A stretch of DNA of 21,111 nt from Candidatus Stramentimicrobium fermentans (GCA_012520575.1 JAAYOB010000026.1:1-21111); one strand, 5' to 3'. Shown: positions 1-8,800, counted from the stretch's first letter. Numbers and translations are program-made. Notes: generated by a model not told the origin, from the sequence alone.

Positions 1-82
1 ATAGATAGCCGGATCCGAGTATAATTCTATATATTATTGAGGAAATCTTTTTAGGGTACACTAGGAAAAGCTTAACCATGAG

Positions 83-226
83 ATGGTCGTTGCTAAGACT
101 TATTATGATCATATGATCACTACCGGTTCTTTTGGCGGAAAGATTGATCCTGCTTTGAAAAGCGAAGAGCGGTTTACAGATAACTTTTCTGCCGATGATA
201 TTGACTATTTTCTTATCTCATGCTAA
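83..226 (+). pseudogene. possible 3' remnant of an unknown gene (47 codons)
   Basis: An open frame of 47 codons starts at ATG 83, ends at TAA 224-226 and has an in-frame stop just upstream at 62-64. The peptide is hydrophilic and acidic towards its C-terminus (…GGKIDPALKSEERF…), which looks like real protein sequence rather than random translation. I do not recognise the family. A weak purine stretch at 63-70 is the only candidate ribosome site. It could be a small gene or the tail of a larger decayed gene. Confidence is low. Confidence 0.25.
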
Positions 227-241
227 AATAGTCTTTGCTAT

Positions 242-329
242 GGAGGAGTGTCCGAGTGGTTTAAGGAGGCGGTCTTGAAAACCGTTAGGCCGAAAGGCCT
301 CGTGGGTTCGAATCCTACCTCCTCCGCCA
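242..329 (+). tRNA. tRNA-Ser (anticodon TGA)
   Basis: The acceptor arms GGAGGAG (242-248) and CTCCTCC (319-325) pair perfectly, followed by discriminator G and an encoded CCA (327-329). The anticodon loop CTTGAAA gives TGA at 276-278, reading UCN serine codons. The long variable arm typical of class II tRNAs is visible as GGCCGAAAGGCC, and the T-arm contains GTGGG-TTCGAAT-CCTAC. All the arms that define tRNA-Ser are intact. Confidence 0.97.
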
Positions 330-355
330 GTTGGATACAGAGATATAATATTTAC

Positions 356-447
356 GGAGAGATACCCAAGTTGGCTGAAGGGGACGGTTTGCTAAACCGT
401 TAGTAGGAGTGATCCTAGCGAGGGTTCGAATCCCTCTCTCTCCGCCA
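356..447 (+). tRNA. tRNA-Ser (anticodon GCT)
   Basis: The acceptor arms GGAGAGA (356-362) and TCTCTCC (437-443) pair, followed by G and an encoded CCA (445-447). The anticodon stem ACGGTTT/AAACCGT encloses GCT at 391-393, reading AGC/AGU serine codons. A long variable arm (TAGGAGTGATCCTA) marks a class II tRNA. It lies 26 bases after the first tRNA-Ser, so the two are probably co-transcribed. Confidence 0.97.
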
Positions 448-793
448 TTTTATTTTTCTCCCTGTAAGCGGAGGAAACAAGTGACCGCAAACTCAAACCA
501 AGGTATCCGGAAGAATATCACTATACGCCATGATTTCCAATATGGTGACTTAGAAAAACTTTTAATGAAAGAGTTCATAGATTTTAGTAGAGTTAAGAGG
601 CAAGCTATTAAAGTATTTGTCTCTGGACTTTGGAATATTTGACTGTTGCCCGCATACTTTATAAAAAAATGGTTTTATTAAGGTTGAAGAAGAAAGTAAC
701 TTTCTTTGGGGCAGTATTTGGACGAACTGTGCTGTGACTTGAACCTCAAAAAAAACAAGATATAAGATTTATTTTTCAGGAGGCATGCTTTTT
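448..793 (+). other. intergenic region after the tRNA genes
   Basis: This stretch holds no convincing gene. One frame remains open to the TGA at 640-642 and gives a plausible-looking peptide tail (YGDLEKLLMKEF…), but it has no start with a ribosome site and upstream it runs through the tRNA-Ser gene. It may be a relic. I see no clear terminator or repeat. The ribosome site of the next gene (AGGAGG, 778-783) lies at its end. Confidence 0.4.
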
Positions 794-1216
794 ATGACTA
801 AAAAGTTATATCGTTCTAAGAAGGATAGTATCATTGCCGGTGTCTGCGGCGGGATTGCCGAATATTTCGAGATAGATCCAACTTTAGTTCGGCTTCTAAC
901 AGTGTTGGTTGTGTTTTTAGGTGGGGCGGGAGGAATTGCCTATATTATAGCTTGGATAATCATTCCCCAAAATCCGGAACAGATAACTGAGTCGGAGGAG
1001 GCTGAAGAAGAGAAAGACAACGCTGGAGTTTTTCATCCAAAAGGCGGCAGTGACGATAAAAGACATATATGGGGCGGTTTAATCCTTATTTTATTGGGAC
1101 TATTCTTTTTAGCTAAAAGTCTATTCCCAAGTTTTGTTTTCGTCCGTTTTTGGCCCCTAATCTTGGTGGTAACCGGGTTTATACTAATCATTCAATCACT
1201 TTCCCGAAAAAAATAA
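794..1216 (+). CDS. PspC-domain inner-membrane protein
   Basis: A 140-residue protein with an N-terminal PspC domain: KKLYRSKKDSIIAGVCGGIAEY, with its GVCGG-AEYF signature, followed by DPTLVR and a hydrophobic segment (about residues 37-57). After a charged linker rich in Glu/Asp and Lys, a second hydrophobic region (about 94-135) resembles the LiaF/DUF5668-type membrane segment that often follows PspC. PspC proteins sense membrane stress or modulate stress regulators; the partner here is unknown. I chose ATG 794 because AGGAGG at 778-783 is 10 bases upstream. The earlier in-frame ATG 785 almost touches that site. It stands alone, with pyruvate kinase 150 bases downstream. Confidence 0.85.
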   Translation: MTKKLYRSKKDSIIAGVCGGIAEYFEIDPTLVRLLTVLVVFLGGAGGIAYIIAWIIIPQNPEQITESEEAEEEKDNAGVFHPKGGSDDKRHIWGGLILILLGLFFLAKSLFPSFVFVRFWPLILVVTGFILIIQSLSRKK

Positions 1217-1367
1217 AATAATTTTATTCTGTTTTCATATATTGTTCTTTCTCTCTTTCCGCGCTATTTACTTATTACAGAAGTAAGGTAATGAACATAA
1301 TAATCAGGTTTTGAATCACAGGTTATTTCTCTAAAATATTGTTTTATCTATTGCCAAGGAGTATAAA

Positions 1368-2816
1368 GTGAAATTTCCGGTAACAAAGACTAAAATTGTA
1401 TGTACTTTGGGGCCAGCCTCTCAAAGTAAAAAAGTAATCAAAAAATTATTTTTAGCCGGTATGAATATTGCCAGACTTAATCTGGCTCATGATACTTTAG
1501 ATTATCATCGCAAAACACTGCACTATATTCATGAAGCGGAAAAAGAACTGGGAGTAACCATCCCGGTATTAATGGATATCCCTGGTCCTAAAATTAGGAT
1601 TGGCAGGATTGAAAACGGGCCGATTACCTTAAGAAAAGGGCAATTGCTCAAATTAACCACTAAAAAAATTGCGGGCAATGAGAGAATAATCCCGGTCGAA
1701 TATGAAGGTTTGGTTCAAAGTGTAAAAAAAGGTAGTTTGATATACCTTTATGATGGATTTATTCAATTGCGTGTTTTAACAATCATAGAAGATGAAAATG
1801 AGATTATCTGCCGGGTTTTAATAGGGGGCAAGATAGACTCTTACAAGGGCTTAAATCTGCCCAAAGCCAGAATTACACTGGAGCCCATCAGGGAACAGGA
1901 CTTAGAGCTGCTCTCTTTTGGATTGGAAGAAGGGGTAAATATTTTCGGAATCTCCTTTGTGGAAAAGGCAGAGGATATCATCAAGGTAAAAGAGTTTGCC
2001 CGGAGAAAAGGTAAAAATATTTATACAGTTGCGAAAATTGAACGAGAAGAAGCAGTTCAGAATATCCAGGAAATACTTTCTGTAACCGATGCCATAATGG
2101 TGGCGAGAGGTGATTTAGGTGTTCAGGTCAGCATTGATAAGATACCGGTGCTGCAAAAAAATCTCATAGCCCAAGCCAATAAGATGAGCCGTCCGGTAAT
2201 AACCGCGACCCAGATGTTGGTCTCTATGACCGACAATATTCGTCCCACCCGTTCAGAAGTTACCGATGTAGCGAATGCTATCCTTGATGGTACTGATGCC
2301 ACTATGCTCTCAGAGGAGACTGCTGTGGGTAAATATCCGGTGGAGGCGACCAGAATGATGTCTAATATAGCGGTGTCGACTGAAAAACAATATCGCAGTT
2401 TTGGTAGCCGATCTTCTCTCTGCGATGATTTGCAGGCCTCCTTTCGTAAAGAAAAGCCATCTGTGGAAGACGTTATTTCTCTGCATACCTTAGAAAGCAG
2501 TCAGACTTTCCGGGCAAAATATGTCTTAACCCCCACAGAAAGCGGAAATACTCCACGAAGAATCTCGCGTTTAAAACCTTTCTGCTGGATTTTAGCCTTT
2601 ACTAATAAAACTGAAGTCGCCCGTTTTTTAACATTTTCTTATGGAGTAATTCCCTTTTTAACTCCCAGGGCGGAATTTGAGAGGCATCAAGACACTATAA
2701 TGTTTCTAAAAAAGCATGGATTAGTGAAAAAAGGGGATTATATAGTTATCACCGAGGGCAGTGTTAGAAAAAAGGTGGGCGGCACTGATTCTCTTAGAAT
2801 TATACAGGTTGAATAG
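1368..2816 (+). CDS. pyk: pyruvate kinase
   Basis: This 482-residue protein catalyses phosphoenolpyruvate + ADP to pyruvate + ATP, the last step of glycolysis. The family order is complete: N-terminal TKIVCTLGPAS (8-18), ARLNL with Arg36 and Asn38, MDIPGPKIRIG (69-79, the PykA-like GPKIR form), the B domain, catalytic VAKIE with Lys223 and Glu225, the metal/substrate segment ARGDLG (Asp249), TATQML (279-284) and LSEETA. The C-terminal domain (from about 370) is divergent, so allosteric control cannot be predicted. The start is GTG 1368 with AAGGAG at 1356-1361. The canonical SHG after Arg-x-Asn is replaced by AHD, a mild oddity. The next genes are not glycolytic. Confidence 0.93.
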   Translation: MKFPVTKTKIVCTLGPASQSKKVIKKLFLAGMNIARLNLAHDTLDYHRKTLHYIHEAEKELGVTIPVLMDIPGPKIRIGRIENGPITLRKGQLLKLTTKKIAGNERIIPVEYEGLVQSVKKGSLIYLYDGFIQLRVLTIIEDENEIICRVLIGGKIDSYKGLNLPKARITLEPIREQDLELLSFGLEEGVNIFGISFVEKAEDIIKVKEFARRKGKNIYTVAKIEREEAVQNIQEILSVTDAIMVARGDLGVQVSIDKIPVLQKNLIAQANKMSRPVITATQMLVSMTDNIRPTRSEVTDVANAILDGTDATMLSEETAVGKYPVEATRMMSNIAVSTEKQYRSFGSRSSLCDDLQASFRKEKPSVEDVISLHTLESSQTFRAKYVLTPTESGNTPRRISRLKPFCWILAFTNKTEVARFLTFSYGVIPFLTPRAEFERHQDTIMFLKKHGLVKKGDYIVITEGSVRKKVGGTDSLRIIQVE

Positions 2817-3169
2817 CTGAATAATAGTTTTTGGTAAATAATTTGCATCTGTTTGTATTGACAGATGTAAAATGAAAATGCTAAAAGATATTTAAAAACC
2901 CGTGTTGCTATAGCTATATTCAGATGGGGATTCTCTTTACCGGATAAGCGGGATTTTCATTTACCATCACTCCGGAATTCTCTTTACTAACCTACCGGAT
3001 CTCAGTCTATTATTTTCAATTCTCCATCGGTTTTGTGTGCCTTTTGCATTATCTCTTTAATTGTTCTGCTATTTAACTAGGTCATTATGTATAATCCTTC
3101 TTAATATTTTTAAGACAATAATATCATTCTATGATATAATGAATCGGTTTACATTATAAAACTAAAGGT
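2817..3169 (+). other. intergenic region before the broken regulator
   Basis: No gene is visible. A hairpin of seven perfect pairs (CATCTGT 2846-2852 / ACAGATG 2861-2867, extendable with a G-U pair) lies just after pyruvate kinase. It lacks a T-run, so I do not call it a terminator. An imperfect direct repeat (ATTCTCTTTAC… CCGGAT) occurs twice at about 2930-3000. A TATAAT hexamer at 3135-3140 could be the -10 element of the regulator gene, but I see no good -35. Confidence 0.4.
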
Positions 3170-3903
3170 TTGTATAATAAAACTATGACACAATCCGGCT
3201 ATTTTAAATGCCCAGTCCGCTTGGTAAAAGATGTCTTCTCGCTGATCGAAATATCAGTCAGTGAAAAAGCAGAATGCTCCTTCTCTGAATTAGTGAAAGA
3301 AACACGCCTTTTCAAAGGGAAAGTCTATCGGTTATTAGGAACTTTAAAATCCTTAGAATATGCAGGGCATAATACAGAAACGAAAAAATATTACCTCGCT
3401 TGCCAATTTACAGGATCGGTTTTTGCTTGAACAAACGCATGTAAATCTCAAAAATAATTCCTCATATAGAAAAGTTAGTTCAGGAATTTAAGGAGATGGT
3501 TAATTTGGCCATTGTGGAACAGAACAAGGTGTCATATCTGCATAGCATTGATTGCCCGCACACTTTAAAACTTGATTTAAAAGTGGACTCTTATCAGCCG
3601 GTCCATTGTACAGCTTTAGATAGAGTGCTCCCAGCCTATCAAGATGAAGGCATTATTGACAGAAGTCTGAAAAGAAATAAGTTAACGGCTTATACTACTA
3701 AAACAAGCAATAATCCGGCTCAACTTATAAGTATTCTTGAACAGATTCAAGAGGAAGACTATAACCTTATCAATAAAGAGTATAGCCCCGGTGTTTGTTG
3801 CATTGCTGCTCCTATCTTTGATGACTATGATATGGTTGCAGCTTTGCCCGGTTTCAGTCTATCTGCTGCTCGAATATCTCCGGAAATCACGGATTCCATA
3901 TAA
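3170..3903 (+). pseudogene. broken IclR-family transcriptional regulator
   Basis: The two halves of an IclR regulator lie in different frames. The first part (TTG 3170 or ATG 3185, to TGA 3428-3430) has the winged-helix domain: FSELVKETRLFKGKVYRLLGTL, then the wing ending KYYLACQF. The second part, in another frame to TAA 3901-3903, has the effector-binding domain: VNLAIVEQNKVSYLHSID, HCTALDRVLPAY, EYSPGVCCIAAPIFD. The linker is readable only by shifting frame twice, at about 3415-3425 and about 3450-3465 (LLEQTHVNLKN, then IIPHIEKLVQEFKEM). The C-terminus is also short by about 15-20 residues. Intact relatives repress or activate adjacent catabolic genes, and the ior genes follow at once. 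A sequencing error could explain one shift but hardly both plus the missing end. Confidence 0.82.
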
Positions 3904-3968
3904 AACCAGTTTCTTTGTAAAATAAAATTAAATATAAAGATATATATAATTAGAATAGGGGTGATGAA

Positions 3969-5840
3969 TTGAAAGTAAACGAAATTTATGAAAAGAAACA
4001 AGGAGAAAAACTATTTTTACTGGGAAATGAAGCAGCAGTTAGAGGGGCACTGGAAGCCGGAATTTCCTTTGCCTCTACCTATCCGGGTACTCCCTCTTCT
4101 GAGATTGGAAATACACTTGCTAAAATTGCCCACGAAGCCGGCTTATATTTCGAATTTTCAGTAAATGAGATGACAGCTTTTGAGGTATCTGCTGCAGCAG
4201 CGGCTTCAGGTTTACGCTCTTTTGTTTTTATGAAACATGTCGGCTTAAATGTTGCTGCAGACGCCTTTATGAGCACCGCATATACCGGTGTTAGGGGAGG
4301 AATGATTATTCTCTCCGCCGATGACCCTTCTCTGCATTCTTCTCAGAATGAGCAGGATAATAGGATTATGGCTCAACTTGCCGGTGTTCCTGTTTTAGAA
4401 CCCTCCAACCCTCAAGAAATCAAGGATTTTATGGTCTATGGAGTTGAACTTTCCGAACAATTTGAAATTCCGGTAATGATGCGTACTACTACCCGTATTT
4501 CCCATATGAGAGGAGTTGTTCAATTAGGAGAGATAAAGCCCGGTAAAAAAGAAGGATTTTTAAGAAAGGAGGGATTAGGGTTTACTATTGTTCCGGCTGT
4601 TGCCCGTAAGCTCAGACAGAACTTAGTAGGAAAACTGCAAAAGATAGCAGCAATCGGAAATACTGCACCGGTTAATAGGATAGTAAAAGAGAGCGCTCAA
4701 CATAAGATAGGGATAATTACCTCCGGAACCTCTTATAATTATGTGATGGATGTGGTCAATGAATATTCTTTACCGGCTAATGTCCTAAAGCTCGGCTTAA
4801 GCTATCCTTTCCCCAAAGAATTAATGAAGCGATTTATCAGTAATTTAGAAAACATCATTGTAGTGGAGGAGGTAGAACCCTTCTTGGAAAAAGAGGTGCT
4901 CGCTTTATTAGGGCAGGAAGGGTGGCAGAAAAAGGTACATGGTAAACTGGATGGAACACTGCCTCATATCTTTGAATACCACCCCAATATTATTAGAGAA
5001 GGTTTTGCGAAAGTGTTTGATAAAAAAATGGCCGGAAAAGAGGGACTGGCAATTGATTTTCAGGATATCAAACCACCGTTGAGACCACCGGTTCTTTGTC
5101 CCGGATGCCCCCATCGTTCTACTATTTATGCCTTAAAAAAAGCTGTGCAAAGTTTGAAAATAAAGAAAGAAAATATTGTCTATTCCAATGATATAGGCTG
5201 CTATACCCTTGCCATGCAGCCGCCCTACAACATGGCTGATTATTGTATCTGTATGGGCTCCAGTATAGGAGTTGGCAGTGGATTGAGTAAGGCAACTAAG
5301 CAAAAGGTGGTAGCTTTTATAGGGGATTCCACCTTCTTCCATGCCGGTATACCTCCATTAATCAATGCTGTCTATCATAAGAATAATATGCTGGTGATTG
5401 TGATGGATAACCGAATTACCGCTATGACCGGCGGGCAGCCCAATCCCGGTGTTTCCTTAAGCCTGACAGGGGAAGAGATACCGAATGTATCTATTGAAAA
5501 ATTAGTCAAAGCCACTGGTGTCCCTTATGTTAGGACCATAAATCCGGATAATATGGACGATTCTATAGCGATTTTTAAAGAAGCGCTACAACAGGATGCT
5601 GTTTCCGTGATAATTTCTCGTTCCCCCTGTATTATGTTTGTACCGAGAAAGACGGAAAGACTTATTTATCAGATTAATCAGGATAAATGTAATCGATGCC
5701 AGATATGTCTGAAGCAATTTAACTGTCCGGCTATTTATAAGAATGAAGATGGGTCGATTCATATCAATACTCTGTTGTGTACCAAATGCGGTTATTGTGT
5801 TCAGGTATGTCCCCAGAATGCGATTGAGGTGAAAAAATGA
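3969..5840 (+). CDS. iorA: indolepyruvate:ferredoxin oxidoreductase, alpha subunit
   Basis: The 623-residue catalytic subunit oxidises aryl-pyruvates (from Trp, Phe, Tyr) with CoA to aryl-acetyl-CoA and CO2, reducing ferredoxin. The N-terminal pyrimidine-binding domain begins LLGNEAAVRGALEAG and has STYPGTPSSEI (36-46). LCPGCPHR (376-383) opens the TPP domain, whose TPP motif runs GDS (452-454) to DN (480-481). The C-terminus carries two 4Fe-4S motifs: Cys574, 577, 580, 586 (C-x2-C-x2-C-x5-C) and Cys604, 607, 610, 614 (C-x2-C-x2-C-x3-C). The start is TTG 3969 with AGGGGTGA at 3957-3964; nearby ATG/GTG codons are out of frame. It overlaps iorB by four bases. Length and domain order are normal. 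Branched-chain 2-oxo acids are an alternative substrate class. Confidence 0.95.
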   Translation: MKVNEIYEKKQGEKLFLLGNEAAVRGALEAGISFASTYPGTPSSEIGNTLAKIAHEAGLYFEFSVNEMTAFEVSAAAAASGLRSFVFMKHVGLNVAADAFMSTAYTGVRGGMIILSADDPSLHSSQNEQDNRIMAQLAGVPVLEPSNPQEIKDFMVYGVELSEQFEIPVMMRTTTRISHMRGVVQLGEIKPGKKEGFLRKEGLGFTIVPAVARKLRQNLVGKLQKIAAIGNTAPVNRIVKESAQHKIGIITSGTSYNYVMDVVNEYSLPANVLKLGLSYPFPKELMKRFISNLENIIVVEEVEPFLEKEVLALLGQEGWQKKVHGKLDGTLPHIFEYHPNIIREGFAKVFDKKMAGKEGLAIDFQDIKPPLRPPVLCPGCPHRSTIYALKKAVQSLKIKKENIVYSNDIGCYTLAMQPPYNMADYCICMGSSIGVGSGLSKATKQKVVAFIGDSTFFHAGIPPLINAVYHKNNMLVIVMDNRITAMTGGQPNPGVSLSLTGEEIPNVSIEKLVKATGVPYVRTINPDNMDDSIAIFKEALQQDAVSVIISRSPCIMFVPRKTERLIYQINQDKCNRCQICLKQFNCPAIYKNEDGSIHINTLLCTKCGYCVQVCPQNAIEVKK

Positions 5841-6460
5841 GTTATAAAGAAAGTTATCAGGTTTATATAATTGGTGTAGGTGGACAGGGCACTATTAAGA
5901 CTGCCACCATTATCGGAGAAGCTGCTATGGCTCAGGGGATGAATGTGGTAATGAGTGAAGTCCATGGCATGGCTCAGCGCGGTGGGACAGTTGTTACGGA
6001 ATTAAAAATAGGAGATGCTTTGAGTCCACTGGTGGATAAACATTCTGCAGACCTCTTATTAGTCTTTGAACCCTCTGAATTATTGAGAGCTGCCGACTTA
6101 ATCGGGAAGGATACCCATATTATTTCAAACTGTTCGGCTATTCCCCCCTTTACGGTATCCTTGGGTATTTCTGAGTATCCCGATACCGATAAAATGTTTG
6201 CAAGATTAAAGGAGAAGACTGATAATTTATTTTTAGTCGATGCCGAACGTATAGCCACAAAGCTCGGGAATATTATCATGGCTAATATTGTAATTTTAGG
6301 TGCAGCAGCTGCAACTGCCCAATTCCCGATTGAAAAAAAGGCTGTCATTGAATCTATGAAACAAAATTTACCGCCTCGCAGCATAGATATGAACATCAAA
6401 GCCTTTGAAATAGGTTATCAAGAGTTTTTAAATGCCGCTAATAAAGTAGAAACGGTTTAA
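5837..6460 (+). CDS. iorB: indolepyruvate:ferredoxin oxidoreductase, beta subunit
   Basis: A 207-residue gamma-type subunit of the 2-oxoacid oxidoreductase family and partner of IorA. It shows the family's N-terminal glycine motif IIGVGGQGTIKTA (11-23), then MSEVHGMAQRGGTVVTELKIG (39-59) and a conserved LLLVFEPSELLRA. The ATGA overlap with iorA indicates translational coupling and a 1:1 complex. Length is normal. The aminotransferase follows after 35 bases, so all belong to one transcript. Confidence 0.94.
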   Translation: MSYKESYQVYIIGVGGQGTIKTATIIGEAAMAQGMNVVMSEVHGMAQRGGTVVTELKIGDALSPLVDKHSADLLLVFEPSELLRAADLIGKDTHIISNCSAIPPFTVSLGISEYPDTDKMFARLKEKTDNLFLVDAERIATKLGNIIMANIVILGAAAATAQFPIEKKAVIESMKQNLPPRSIDMNIKAFEIGYQEFLNAANKVETV

Positions 6461-6495
6461 CAGCAACGAAAAAATAGAGTAAGAAGGAGAGGAAA

Positions 6496-7659
6496 ATGGA
6501 ATTAAATAAAAACCTAAGCAAGGTTAAGCCTTCGGGTATTCGTAAACTTTTCGATTTAGCTCAGAACAGAAAAGATATAATTAGTTTTGGAATAGGGGAG
6601 CCGGATTTTATTACACCTGACCATGTTCGAGAGGCTGCCAAACAGGCCATCGATGATGGCTATACTCGTTATACACCCAATGCCGGTTTCCGAGATTTAA
6701 GGGAAGCACTTGCTCAAAAACTAAGGGAAGAGAATAATATTCCGGTGAAGGCAGAAGAGGTTATAGTGACCGCAGGCGGCACACAGGCTCTTTTCTCAGC
6801 CTTTTATGCCCTCTTAAACCCCGGAGAGGAGATAATTGTACCGGACCCGGGGTTTCTTGTATACGGTTCTCAGATTTTACTGGCCGGGGGTAATCCAGTA
6901 TTCCTTCCTCTGCGTGAGGAGAATGATTTTCAAATCGATATAGATGAATTAAAGAGATTGATTACTCCTAAAACGAAGGCCATTCTTATAAATTCCCCCA
7001 GCAATCCTACCGGCATGCTAATTAAGGAAGAAGTATTAAGGGAAATTGCCAACATTGCCTTAGAAAATAATTTAATGGTAATCAGCGATGAGCTCTATGA
7101 GGATATACTCTTTGATGGTAGAAAACATATCAGTATCGCCTCCTTTCCCGATATGAAAGAGAAGACCATCTCTATTTTTGGATTTTCGAAAAGCTATGCT
7201 ATGACCGGTTGGCGTTTGGCTTATTTCGCCTTGCCTGAAAATCTGATCAGCGAGATGATTAAAATACAGCAAAATACTGCCGTCTGCCCTAATTCCGTCA
7301 CTCAAAGGGCAGCTTTATATGGGTTACTGCATAAGGAAGAGACTAAACTGGTCATTGAGGATATGCGCAGGGCTTACCAGAAGCGGCGCGATATTCTGGT
7401 CAAGGGACTAAATGAAATAGAAGGAATTCGATGTCTTGCTCCGGAGGGCGCCTTCTATGCCTTCCCCAATATTACGGCAATTGGGAAGAGTTCCGAGGAA
7501 TTATCTATGCATTTACTGGACCAGTGCGGGGTAGTAACAGTACCGGGGACCGCCTTTGGTGAGTATGGGGAGGGTTATTTACGATTTTCCTTTGCTACCT
7601 CTGCCGAGCTGATAGAAAAAGGAGTAGCGAAAATTAAAGAAGGCTTAGCTAAACTGTAG
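6496..7659 (+). CDS. PLP-dependent class I aminotransferase (aspartate/aromatic type)
   Basis: A 387-residue fold type I aminotransferase. Visible landmarks are GIGEPDF (33-38 region), SPSNPTG with Asn170, SDELYED with Asp198 and Tyr201, the Schiff-base lysine in FGFSKSYAMTGWR (Lys232, phosphate-binding Arg240) and the substrate carboxylate arginine in YLRFSFA (about Arg363). The start is ATG 6496 with AAGGAGAGG upstream. Placed right after iorAB, it probably transaminates the amino acid whose 2-oxo acid IorAB oxidises (aromatic, or Ala/Asp type). Specificity cannot be read from the sequence, so I give no symbol. The family call is firm; the substrate is inference. Confidence 0.9.
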   Translation: MELNKNLSKVKPSGIRKLFDLAQNRKDIISFGIGEPDFITPDHVREAAKQAIDDGYTRYTPNAGFRDLREALAQKLREENNIPVKAEEVIVTAGGTQALFSAFYALLNPGEEIIVPDPGFLVYGSQILLAGGNPVFLPLREENDFQIDIDELKRLITPKTKAILINSPSNPTGMLIKEEVLREIANIALENNLMVISDELYEDILFDGRKHISIASFPDMKEKTISIFGFSKSYAMTGWRLAYFALPENLISEMIKIQQNTAVCPNSVTQRAALYGLLHKEETKLVIEDMRRAYQKRRDILVKGLNEIEGIRCLAPEGAFYAFPNITAIGKSSEELSMHLLDQCGVVTVPGTAFGEYGEGYLRFSFATSAELIEKGVAKIKEGLAKL

Positions 7660-7749
7660 AGAAAAGAAAGACAAATAGAATCTTTATAGTACATAATGGG
7701 GTAAACAAAAAACCTTTATTACTTGAACCAATTAGAGGGAGGTTAGGTT

Positions 7750-8655
7750 ATGATAACCAGTTTCGAGCAGTTATTCCGCGAACTGACTGCCACCGGCAGA
7801 CAGAGGATTGTAGTTGCCGGGGGCGAGGACCCGGAGGCACTTAAAGCAGTTAAAGAAAGCTTTGAAAAGGGATTTGGCAAGGCAGTGCTGATAGGGAAAG
7901 AGGAGAAGATTAAAGAATCTTTGGCGGCATTGGGATACCAGGATAAGTCTTTCATTGAAGAGATTGTTCCGGTTCAGGAGGAAGAAGAAAAAGCCTTTAC
8001 AGCCATAGAAGAGGTAAAGAAGGGTGGAATCCTGCTGAAGGGTAAGATTAATACCGCCAATTTGATGAAGGCCGTTCTACATAAAGAAAAAGGTTTGCGT
8101 ACCGAGAATTTCATAAGTAATGTCCTTGTATTTGAAGACCGGAGAGATAAGCAATCCCGTTTAGTATTGCTGAGTGATGGGGGGGTAAATATTAAACCCG
8201 ATTTGCAAGCCATGGTAGCCATTATTAAAAATGCGGTCTGGTTTGCTCATAAACTGGGAATTACTGTGCCAAAAGTAGCCTTATTAGCAGCAGTAGAGGC
8301 AGTTAATCCAAATATGGAAGAGACTTTACTCGCCAGCGTTATAACCAAAATGAATCAGAGGGGACAGATAACGGGCTGTATAATAGATGGGCCTTTAGCT
8401 TTAGATAATGCCATTTCTAAATTTGCAGCTCAGAAAAAAGGTATTGAATCCCCGGTGGCCGGTAATGCAGATATCCTGATAGTTCCTAACATTGCCTGTG
8501 GGAATATTTTAGGTAAGAGCGTGATGTATTATGCCGGTTTTCCCGCTGGCAATCTATCGGTAGGAGGTAAAGTGCCGGTTATGATTCCCTCCCGAGCTGA
8601 CAAGAGTGAAGGTAAGTTAAATTCTATAGCCCTCTCTATCCTGATTAGTAGATAG
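7750..8655 (+). CDS. ptb: phosphate butyryltransferase (phosphate acyltransferase family)
   Basis: A 301-residue member of the phosphate acetyl/butyryl transferase family, which converts acyl-CoA + Pi to acyl-phosphate + CoA. Family blocks include RIVVAGGEDPEALKAV, KAVLIGKEEKI, LLSDGGVNIKPDL, AVEAVNPNMEETL, GCIIDGPLALDNAIS, NADILIVPNIACGNIL and the C-terminal KVPVMIPSRADKSEGKLNSI. Length fits Ptb (about 300), not full-length Pta. The start is ATG 7750 after GAGGGAGGTT (7734-7743). Lying 90 bases after the aminotransferase, it probably turns the IorAB product into an acyl-phosphate for ATP synthesis. No butyrate or acetate kinase gene is in this window, so the kinase must be elsewhere. Confidence 0.9.
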   Translation: MITSFEQLFRELTATGRQRIVVAGGEDPEALKAVKESFEKGFGKAVLIGKEEKIKESLAALGYQDKSFIEEIVPVQEEEEKAFTAIEEVKKGGILLKGKINTANLMKAVLHKEKGLRTENFISNVLVFEDRRDKQSRLVLLSDGGVNIKPDLQAMVAIIKNAVWFAHKLGITVPKVALLAAVEAVNPNMEETLLASVITKMNQRGQITGCIIDGPLALDNAISKFAAQKKGIESPVAGNADILIVPNIACGNILGKSVMYYAGFPAGNLSVGGKVPVMIPSRADKSEGKLNSIALSILISR

Positions 8656-8757
8656 AGTATTTAAAATATTTAGAGTAATAAATTATTAAAAATGGATGAT
8701 TCTCCATTGAGTTCTTATGGTGAATGAAGAAAAGGTTTAAATAAGATAGGGTTATCA

Positions 8758-8766
8758 TGTTATAAT
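8758..8766 (+). promoter_or_regulatory. candidate extended -10 promoter
   Basis: TGTTATAAT is a perfect -10 hexamer (8761-8766) with the TGn extension, 34 bases before the CDF gene. The -35 region is poor, as extended -10 promoters tolerate. The gene before it ends at 8655, which suits a separate transcription unit. Confidence 0.45.
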
Positions 8767-8800
8767 GATTCTATATTCTTAAACTAAGTAGAGATAGACG

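Noticed and set aside
409-642. 77-codon open frame overlapping the second tRNA-Ser gene
   Set aside because: Its start lies inside the tRNA and there is no ribosome site; at most the tail after about 480 is a relic.
2846-2867. hairpin after pyruvate kinase as a rho-independent terminator
   Set aside because: The stem is short and AT-rich and no run of T follows.
3945-3950. TATAAT just before iorA as a promoter
   Set aside because: No -35 at an acceptable distance; the AT-rich stretch makes a chance match likely.
5974-6399. 141-codon open frame antisense to iorB
   Set aside because: It lies wholly within a clearly coding gene and has no family pattern; a shadow frame.
8691-8708. AATGGA/TCCATT hairpin between ptb and the CDF gene as terminator
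   Set aside because: Only six pairs, AT-rich, and no T-run follows.
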